From positions 200,002,244 through 200,066,243 of the forward strand of contig CP136061.1 of NCBI GenBank assembly GCA_032622095.1: 64,000 nucleotides of DNA. Reading direction: 5' to 3'. Under the pieces are notes generated by a model that saw nothing but the letters and a program-made list of their open reading frames with translations, was not told where the DNA came from and did no database searches. Every line of letters begins with the position of its first letter. Positions within the stretch are counted from its first letter, which is position 1. The position numbers and the translations under genes are program-made. The stretch is from Siphonodentalium dalli (taxonomy: Eukaryota > Mollusca > Scaphopoda > Gadilida > Siphonodentaliidae). Below are positions 56,507 through 64,000 of the stretch, one piece after another.

Positions 56507-58720
56507 TATAATATATAAGGAGAATTTACATTTATGCAGATGGAATATTCAGATAAATTCTCGATAAATGAGACGTTTGCGAACGTTTTTCTGGAGAAAA
56601 CAAATCCTTGGTTGACAACAATACCAAGCCCCTTGGCACGGCTCGTGTGAGTGTAAATTGCATGTGGATTTTGCCGTGAACACAATATATACAATACCAA
56701 GCGATAGAGCTTTACCCAAATAAACGAGGATGTTCGCAAACATGAGAAAATTATGTGTTTTGTGCTATACGTAATTTATACTGTCTACGCAATTACATGC
56801 ATCTATATCCTGGGCACGTATGCATTTTAGGATATTTTTTATTCAATCTCATTGTTGTTTCCAGAAGAACAGTAACTCTATTAGTGGTTTCTCGAATACT
56901 TCAAAGTGATAGACAGCCCCTGTTATGCAAATTAGCAGGACGTCGTTACTGGCCAGGAGACGGATTACGTGAGGGTCATAATCACTCTGCAGATGCTTGT
57001 TATCATGGGGACTAGAAGCGAACTATTTCTCTGATAGATGTCCCCGTGTGAGCTCTTTGTGGATAAATTGGTAGACATGACCATTCGACAAATGAAGGAT
57101 ATTACATATTTACAAAGAAACCGTTAATTGTACAAATGATTAAGTCTGAGCGTCGGAAAAAAACACAAACAAACTAATGTTAGTTTCTGAACAGACACCA
57201 TCCCCATTGTATACTGTTTTTCTTACAGCAGTTACCAAAATGCTTCACTCCATTTTAGCTTCTATAACTTTCTCTTCCCCTCTTCTTATTTTTACTCGGT
57301 CTAACACTCTATCTCGCTCTCTTTCATATAGAAGCCTAGAACAATTTAACATTTATTTGTGCTGTATACCATATCATTCATTAACATGTTCTTGATTTCA
57401 ATAAAAAAATTTTTTTAAACATTGCTTTAGAGCGAATTTGGAAAATAAACCAATACTTGCACTAGTTAAGTACCCAAGCTATTCTGTGAATCCGTAAGTT
57501 TTAGGGTGTTGCTTCAAATCTGGAAGAAAAAGTTTCTGAAAAATATGCCATGACAATCAATGCTTAATTATGTTAATTATGTAATAATGTGTATGTGATT
57601 TTGTACACTATATCTTCGTTTACGGAGTAAATAAAGTCATATATATTAATACCAGCAAATTTCGCTACAGTTTGTATATATACGTATATATTTACATAGT
57701 ACGCGTGTGGTGAACCAAATCATGTTTGGTGATTGGTAAACTACCGTCATACACGAACAACATGAAGCGTCATATCTTCTTGACCTAGATGACTAAAATC
57801 GGTAGATATAATAACTGGACGTGCTGTTTGTTAGGTGCGCGACCATATACTAATCGATCGGTAATTAACAATTATAATATTGGGCTACCTTCCTGTGAGG
57901 CATGGTTCTCACATAACACATTCAGACGGTTCTCACATAACACATTCAGCGGGTTTATACATGTAATAAAATGTATAAGGATACAGCTATATAAATATAA
58001 TACATTATTGTAGTTTGGACGTGTTTTATTGAGGGGCATCGCACTGTGGTCGTTGGGGCACATTTATAGTTGATGTGAACCATGAACAATGGGTCCTAGC
58101 TGCGATGACATTTGAAGTCTCACAAATGACGCGATCGCGTGACGACATCCGACCAAATTTGTCCAGACGACCGTAAAATGAACTTGCCCGATCGGCCCAT
58201 ACCGCGTTATTCTTATTTGTTATCAGAGTGCGGGTCAGTAGTCCATACTATATGGTGCTTTCTGGTCCATTGAGACATTTCCAATCCAAAAATCGAAGAC
58301 CATCAAACGTGATTTCGTCCGCTGACATATACTGATCCCGTTGATGGCATTTGATTGTATACAGCGCGGCGCGATTACACCCAGTGTCCATTTATCTTAC
58401 TAAAGATACGAGAAATTGGCTGTTTCCGACAATTTATTCACCGATAACAAGAGCATCGGGAATTGGACATGTTAAGCGGATTTTATACCATTCGGTCGAT
58501 CTGGTTACTATCTATAGCCAGTTTAGTGAAGCAGTAAATTAATCAGTCACGAACACTAAAACTATCCACGGGCCACGTATCAGCTTCTAAGCAATTTTAC
58601 GAGTTTGCGGCATAAATCTATCTAGTTTAAGTCAAATGACACGAACTTGTGTTTGGGATGGGGAAAATGACACGCATAATATACCAAACATTTAACATTT
58701 AATATGTGTACTCATATGTA
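56507..58720. other. non-coding; 24-bp duplication near 57910
   Basis: GGTTCTCACATAACACATTC is repeated with a 24-bp period at 57904-57950. Frames at 56503-57395 have no recognised domain. Nothing else recognised. Confidence 0.4.
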
Positions 58721-59270
58721 GGCACCCGTGTGGGTCCGGGGTTGAATAGACCTACCGCCCCACTGAGAGGGGAAATAATTCCCTAAAGTGGCACCCTGTT
58801 TGCCGTGGAGTGCGCCCTGTGAGGTGCGGTGTAGGAATCCCGGAGGCACTACCATATCACGCGAGGCATCATGTGGATACGGCTTAGCTCATGATTATCT
58901 TTGGCCCTACATCTCTTCAAGACGGGTGATTGAGTTGACCGGCTCAATATATCGGCTTGCCACGCCTCTCTACAATGTTTCAGATCACATTTCTGTTTTG
59001 TAATTTGATTCGGGTTTCTAGTTGTGTGTTATGTTGTGCATGTATGTTGTATCTTTCGTGTCATTTCTCTTTGCATTTCGTCTTTCTTAAATGTTTCAAA
59101 TTTGAAATGTTCACGCCTGTCTCATTGTTGGGAGCTAGGTACCGGGAGGCTGCTGTATGCTGCGGCTGAACGGTCACCGCTTCGGCATTGTACCAGTATT
59201 TGGCCCGACCATAATTCGAAGGGTAGTCCGGGGCGGCTGCTGGGCTAGTCGTCTATTATTTGCGTTTCAT
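58721..59270 (+). mobile_element. probable LINE 5' UTR
   Basis: GGCACCCGTGTGGGTCCGGG, TTGAATAGACCTACCGCCCC and a G+C-rich region ending GGTAGTCCGGGGCGGCTGCT precede ORF1-like coding sequence. 'GTGGGTCCGGGG' leaders of this sort open many invertebrate LINEs and SINEs, in my recollection. Base composition is clearly richer in G+C than the surroundings. Confidence 0.45.
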
Positions 59271-59804
59271 GTGGCAACTCAAAACAAACGAAATAGTAAG
59301 AATAATAACTCACTAAGTTCCACGGATGTTGAGGTCTATCTTCAGTACTTGGTTTTGCTCCGATTGTCAAGAGGCCTTCTGTATTTGTGATTGATATAAA
59401 GCGACAAATCATAGCCTGACAATTAAAATATGTCAAACCGATCAGGACTGGGCCTCTCTCTTCTGATCGAATGTTCAAGATAAATTTAAGCTAACGCTCT
59501 TATGCAATTAACATTTATTGCACAAATGCCAGTGTTGATTACTCCTATAACGGGACACGGATAATTAGCAGACTGTTGAAAACTCGCGATATAGTTGATT
59601 CTTCTGTGTCAGAGATATTGGCTGAGTTGGCACCACAGGGAGTTACAGACGTCCGTTGATGTTGATGATGGACAGTTGATGGACAAAATAGTTCCTTTGA
59701 ATAGTTATCTTCTGACCTTCAATCGGTACGAACATCCACCGACATTGAAGATTGGGTACATACAGGTAGATTTAAGTACCTATGTCCGAATCCATGACGA
59801 TATT
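59271..59804 (+). pseudogene. LINE ORF1 (gag-like), N-terminal half
   Basis: Words of the ORF1 protein appear across frames: SSTDVEVYLQ near 59314; LMQLTFIAQM and PVLITPITGHGIISRLLKTR, then SVSEILAELAPQGVTDVR (59500-59660); LMDKIVPLNSYLLTFNRYEH and PTLKIGYIQVDLSTYV (59670-59785). They fit the pattern 'GVISxxxLxxxSxxEILxELxxQGVTxVR...TNxxxLTFNxPxLPxxxKIGYxxVxVxxYV' of LINE ORF1 proteins, an RRM-like region before zinc knuckles. At least one frameshift and several stops. The region is cut by the TTAA MITE starting at 59805. Confidence 0.6.
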
Positions 59805-60306
59805 TTAAAGGCACGTGCGGCCTTAATTGTCGAAAATATTCATATTTGTTCCAAACACCGTAAACAGAAAAACAGTAAAACGCATACAGTTCCGTTCATA
59901 TATACCATGACCATCGCATAAACAGCATGTTATCACAAAGACCTACTATATTTGACCCAAGCAAGCGCCTGATTGTGTTACAGAAGACAGCACAATGCTA
60001 CTGGCTAACCACACACAAATGGCATACACGCTCTTTATTAGTTCCATGTCAGGTATTCACAAACATAGAACGCTCTTTATGTTTACCATCATAATATAAA
60101 CAAACACCAGAAAAGTAACTTTTTATGCTTTTGTTTATATAACAATGGTCAAACATATGACCATAACATACTGTTATGCGATTTTTTCTTATTTGTATAC
60201 GGACAAAGTCTATCTACATTTTGATGTTCTTTCTGTTTGTGACGGTTTTTGACGGGTGGAGATATTTTCGCAGGATACCCATCGCCAAGGCCAATCGTGT
60301 CTTTAA
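59805..60306. mobile_element. TTAA-flanked MITE, full copy 3 (502 bp)
   Basis: TTAA at 59805-59808 and 60303-60306; ends AGGCACGTGCGGCC and GGCCAATCGTGTCT. It is nearly identical to 36973-37472 except for small changes (about one in twenty by eye). Inserted within LINE ORF1, so it is younger than that LINE copy. Confidence 0.85.
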
Positions 60307-60700
60307 CTACCAGGGATCTGGTAATGGACAGGAACATCGTAAAATCAAAGCATATGTGCACGCTTTTCTGATTATGGAAATCACCGTAAGTTGTGCACCG
60401 AACCCACAAAAATGTTCTGTCAAGGTTCACAAGCTGCAGTTAATGTATTGTTCATGTCCCACGTGTGACTATCAATTATTAATGCAAACGTGTAAGACCG
60501 AGAAACATCTATCCCATTTCGAAGCAAAGAAAAATGGTTGGTGCTTGACCATCAATTCATATAACCACATACTCTGCTGCCGTATCTACACAAAGTGCGC
60601 TGATGCCAGCACTCAGACAGACTTGTCAGACAAACATCATACGTATATCGCAAGCAACCCAAATTTACCAGACCGATTTATCTCCGGTTTCTGAACCTTA
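60307..60700 (+). pseudogene. LINE ORF1, possible C-terminal half (zinc-knuckle region)
   Basis: The frame open to 60694 reads SCAPNPQKCS, then YCSCPTCDYQLLMQTCKTEK, then CADASTQTDLSD. LINE ORF1 proteins have 'YxPNPxRCFKC...CxxCGxxxHxxxxCxxxxKC' zinc knuckles followed by an 'STQTDL' word, so order and spacing are suggestive. The Cys pattern is not canonical and about 100 bp after the MITE fits nothing. An unrelated ORF is possible. Confidence 0.4.
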
Positions 60701-61290
60701 TAGATGGAAACATCTACCGATGTTGCAACAGTCGAGCCGGTTACTACAACACATCATATTCATGTTAATCATGTTTCTTAAACAAATAAGAGAGGTTCGT
60801 ATTTGAACTTTCAAAGTTTGACCAGATACTTGATGAGCAACGGTTAACTCCAAAAGACAAACAATGAAATTCTGTCCCACCAACCCGACCGTCAGCTTGA
60901 CACATTGAAAAGGATCATGCGCGCTTCATCACATATTATATATACCTTGTCAATGCAAAATCTGATGTTAGAAATTACTTTACATAGTTTGATGTGCAGC
61001 ATTGGTAATTGAATTCTAATTATTTGCTATTTATTATGTATTCTTGTACTACTTTTATACGTTTTATAGTATGGTTGCACACTAGTCGGTTCTTGAATTT
61101 ATATTCCTGACTCCAAGTGGAAACATTCCTCTTGGGTGCTTTTGTTAGTAAATATCTCATTGTTTAATCTGACTCACTATCTGATTTATCTACAGTTACT
61201 TCGATACCAGCTTTTTTGATACATGATTATGTTCCTGTTCGTGATATGGGGTAGCGGCTAAACGACGTTAAATCCTCAATCAATCATATT
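60701..61290 (+). mobile_element. LINE-type 3' UTR and tail
   Basis: The stretch ends GATATGGGGTAGCGGCTAAA, CGACGTTAAATCC, TCAATCAATCA (61243-61286), a retroposon 3' tail. Lying downstream of ORF1 with no RT between, it may be the tail of an internally deleted LINE (58721-61287) or of an independent retroposon. Confidence 0.5.
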
Positions 61291-61305
61291 TTGGTACTTA
61301 CATTT

Positions 61306-61628
61306 CAGTCTGTTCCTCCCGCACATTATCTGCTTATAATTGAGACTATTTTAGGCAGATAACCTACTTATAATCGCAGATTTAGTCACATTATCGACTA
61401 ATAATGAGTAGATTCTAAGCAGATTATATGCGGACAAAGTCACAAATAAACGAACTCACGACTTTTCAGGTGTATACTCTTTAACAAGTGTGTTCACTGT
61501 GGTCCGCGTTATAAAACAAAATACGGGTAAGAGTCCATTATCTGCTTATTTCAGAATAAAATACTCACAGTATGTACCTATTGCATATTATAGGCCGATT
61601 ATGTGCGTATTTTCGCGAGGATATGTGG
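61306..61628 (+). mobile_element. CACATTATCTGC TIR-family element, copy D
   Basis: CAGTCTGTTCCTCCCGCACA and TTATCTGCTTATAA to ATTATGTGCGTATTTTCGCG, AGGATATGTGG. Same internal landmarks as copy A (GATTCTAAGCAGATTATATG, AACTCACGACTTTTCAGGTG, TACGGGTAAGAGTCCATTAT). Confidence 0.75.
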
Positions 61629-62228
61629 TACACTACGAAAATGTGTAGTCCATATTATCAATATCTAGGTCATGTACCATGCATGCAACATTGAGAGGGA
61701 TACTGAGCATATTGGACACCTTTCACAAAATAAACTAAGAAATATTAATACGGCACTGCGTCACTAGAATTTGTGTACCTTCTACCAGTTGTCGATTCAC
61801 CATATCCGTATGTAGTTACGATTACCGTTTCGAGAAGCCAAGCATGGGCACGCGAGCTTTCCATGCAATCATCGAGACTACAACTGACTATGGTCTGATA
61901 ACTACATAACAAAGTACAAAATAATCACGGCTAGCATAACTATTTATTCCACATCCATTGACGTGAGGCACGTGTATTCAACGGAATCCAAGCCATTGAA
62001 TACATATTAGTGTATACCTCTAGTGGAATAGAAGTCGGAACTATTCTTGTTGACGTTGTCGCCAAGAAAGATGACGTACATTACGTCGATCATCCGCTTC
62101 CGGTGATTCCCCCATAAGTACTGGTTATTTGTCAGACTTAAATCACAGCTATAGTATAGCTATAGTAACAATGCAGGTAACATTAATGGATTGAACTTAT
62201 CTGACTGAAAGGTGTAGAATAAATACAG
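61629..62228. other. non-coding, nothing recognised
   Basis: A small stem GTATTCAACGG / CCATTGAATAC at 61974-62003, and CTATAGTATAGCTATAG at 62149-62165. No gene. Confidence 0.4.
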
Positions 62229-62382
62229 AACACAACTTGCATCATAATCTCGAATCTTTTATCGAACTCGTTGCGGACGGCGCAAAGTTATATTTCGCTC
62301 GAGCTACGCTCTCGCGAAATATATCCTTGCGCCATCCGCAACTCATTCGATAAAAGAGTCTCGATTAAGATGCGCGTTGTGT
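62229..62382. mobile_element. 154-bp palindromic foldback
   Basis: AACACAACTTGCATC, TCGAATCTTTTATCGAACTC, GTTGCGGACGGCGCAA and ATATTTCGCTCGAG are mirrored by CTCGCGAAATAT, TTGCGCCATCCGCAACTCAT, TCGATAAAAGAGTCTCGA and GCGCGTTGTGTT. The arms are about 72 bp around CTACG. The frame starting at 62271 is an artefact of the palindrome. Confidence 0.85.
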
Positions 62383-62644
62383 TGTGTCTATATATATATT
62401 ACCTTTTTGTGAGTGGCAAGACGCTTGAACGGCACTATATTGTCACAAACGGACTCGTAGTCGTCAATTCTGAGAAAAGGTTTTTTGACTGTCTAAATAT
62501 AATATACGATAATATAAGCTATTCTTATTTCTGATAAGTAGTAGTTCATTATGCGAAAGGTGTCAAATTTGTCGATCCTCACGAACGATTGATAACAAAC
62601 CAGATAATTCCATGATAAAAATCATTCAATTCGACGTCCACTGG

Positions 62645-62718
62645 TGCTGATTGATTGATTGATTGATTGGGTTTAATGTCAGTTTCAGCAACTAAGGCCA
62701 TATCACGACATACGGCTA
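62645..62718 (-). repeat. retroposon 3' tail, second copy
   Basis: TGATTGATTGATTGATTGGG, TTTAATGTCAGTTTCAGCAA and CTAAGGCCATATCACGA; the reverse complement of a '...CCTTAGTTGCTGAAACTGACATTAAAC...' tail. Matches 53143-53235. Confidence 0.65.
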
Positions 62719-63015
62719 ATCCAATGGTTGATAAACTCGTCGACCATGTGCGGCAAACACCGGCCATTGACAAGTAACTGGCAACTCCACCAGATAATGA
62801 TTTCGAGTTACAAAGTCCACGATGAACACATGTGGCTGTGAACCCTTATCGCCAGCGCCTGAGGACGAAACGGCACATAAATCCTTTGAAGTGAGTGGAA
62901 AATCAATGTAGTCTGATTCTGATATTGATTGCGTATTTGGATGAAATTGTATTTTCTGGACTTGTTTCCGAGATAGCGGATTTGTATTATGAAAAAAAAC
63001 ATCAGTTAATGTCAA
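62719..63015 (-). other. unassigned minus-strand open frame upstream of the tail
   Basis: About 99 codons are open on the minus strand (start near 63015, overlapping the tail at 62716), with somewhat higher G+C than the surroundings (GEL words: IDFPLTSKDLCAVSSSGAGD, HVFIVDFVTRNHYLVEL). I recognise no domain. It abuts a retroposon tail, so it could be the body of that retroposon or chance. Confidence 0.25.
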
Positions 63016-63174
63016 CCTTGACTTTACTTAGATTTATTCCCCGCAGATCAAATTCTATTTGGAATTGGCCTGCCAACAAAAAATGCACTGTTTGAAGCAC
63101 ATTATTTATCTTTGCTACTACCACCATACTATCATTCGTGTGGAAGCTAGATCAAATAGCCATTGGGCAACCTA

Positions 63175-63590
63175 TAAGAATTGAGCATTTATTCACGCAC
63201 ATTTTGACTGTTACCATCATATGCTAGTTTATTTTAAAAACAAGTTGATACCGTATTTGTTCCGAAATACTCTAATACATTCTGACCGAAGTTGCCAGTC
63301 GGAGGTTCGTGGAATACACCTGTCCATATATACATCTGGGAGAATCCTCTGACTGAAAATAAATTGAGTAAACCACTGTGAGTTTCGACTCAAATGGGGT
63401 ATCAGCTTGTTTGAGAAATAGCATAGATTATTGCTTGTATCTGCCAAAATACTATGCAAAATGTCATGTCCTAGTTTATTACCTTCTTCCGCGTGGTGTT
63501 CTGGTGGTGTTTGCGATTGCCTCGGCCATTTTGAAAGCGTTTCTCATCAACTCGAAACCGCGTGATTCCCGACCGTGATATGTGTTGCTC
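63175..63590 (-). mobile_element. TIR element with central hairpin, inverted copy 2
   Basis: ACAAGTTGATACCGTATTTG, ACATTCTGACCGAAGTTGCC, GTCGGAGGTTCGTGGAATAC, GGGAGAATCCTCTGACTG and GGTATCAGCTTGTTTGAGAA are the reverse complements of words at 46470-46665. The end TGATATGTGTTGCTC corresponds to the left end of copy 1. The far end is truncated. Confidence 0.65.
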
Positions 63591-64000
63591 CAAGTGAGCG
63601 CGAGCAAGACAACTTTATAAGAAACATAATGGTACCGTTAGTATAATTTTGTCCCACCATTGAATCATTTGAATGAGTATAACGCGAAAAGCCACACATT
63701 AATGTGTAACATGCAATGAAACATATACGATATTTACATGGCTATGAATACATATAGTACTTTCATAAGAATTTCATGTTCAAACACAATAACATTTATG
63801 TAATACTTATATCAATATAATATCTATACTGAATACACAGCTATACACACGTGTATAAATATTTATATAGCAAATTTACATATAAATTAACATGGATATC
63901 AAAAGGTTAGTATACAATATTATTGTATTCTTTAAAGACATGTTTCAAATAAATGCTAATATTCTTCAATGTTGATATATTTTCAATAGAAAGGATGCCA
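63591..64000. other. non-coding, AT-rich, nothing recognised
   Basis: Very A+T-rich stretch without a recognisable gene or array. Confidence 0.4.

Noticed and set aside
58721-58760. tRNA gene in the GTGGGTCCGGGG region
   Set aside because: No cloverleaf with A and B boxes can be drawn; better explained as a retroposon leader.
1-64000. Bacterial or phage origin
   Set aside because: Very low coding density, an inferred GT-AG intron, LINE motifs, Helitron and TTAA MITE ends all point to a eukaryotic animal genome.

Overview
The window looks like A+T-rich, gene-poor nuclear DNA of an invertebrate animal. There are no operons, no closely packed ORFs and no ribosome-binding-site pattern. The only recognisable protein-coding signals are decayed non-LTR retrotransposon (LINE) pieces and one two-exon gene carrying a P2X7-type C-terminal ('ballast') zinc domain. 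Several 3' tails of the form '...CCTTAGTTGCTGAAA...CATTAAAACCCCAATCAATC' and '...GCTAAACGACGTTAAATC...AATCAATCA' are typical of lophotrochozoan interspersed repeats. A mollusc or a relative is therefore the best guess, but no host gene here proves it.

Layout. 1-10 kb: non-coding DNA with a short TIR element (1064-1195), a duplicated block (6417-7010) and a long inverted repeat (7286-7985). 10-13.4 kb: a LINE reverse-transcriptase 3' fragment, a TTAA-flanked repeat and a GGTAC/CCATGG-rich array. 14-20 kb: foldback elements and a TTAA-flanked piggyBac-like MITE built from two identical palindromes in opposite orientation. 22-25.2 kb: a second foldback copy, a 31-bp satellite (10 copies) and a 68-bp minisatellite. 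26-34 kb: a near-perfect 137-bp palindrome, copies of an abundant TIR family (its inner motif is CACATTATCTGC) and an in-frame 117-bp tandem duplication. 34.06-35.77 kb: a minus-strand LINE with the YADD catalytic block and an intact C terminus. 36-40 kb: a mosaic of dispersed repeats plus a third RT scrap. 40.15-45.67 kb: a segment bounded by a perfect 20-bp inverted repeat with TTAA at each end; it contains the P2X7C-domain gene (exon 1 40385-40615, exon 2 42723-43144, broken near its end), two sibling foldbacks and degenerate arrays. 46-52 kb: more dispersed repeats and a tRNA-like SINE remnant. 52.4-55.4 kb: two direct copies of a hAT-like MITE with G-run/C-run ends. 55.6-56.5 kb: a non-autonomous Helitron. 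58.7-61.3 kb: a LINE 5' region and ORF1 split by a TTAA MITE, followed by a LINE-type 3' tail. 62-64 kb: a 154-bp palindrome, another tail and a reverse copy of the 46-kb element.

Interpretation. This is a transposon graveyard in which DNA elements (TTAA-target elements, hAT-like, Helitron, many foldbacks) are nested in each other and in LINE debris. The most interesting object is the TTAA/20-bp-TIR-bounded 5.5-kb block that carries a P2X7C-domain gene. It may be a mobile element with that domain as cargo, or a host pseudogene that happens to lie between two solo ends. All homology statements rest on motif recognition by eye; no database search was run.
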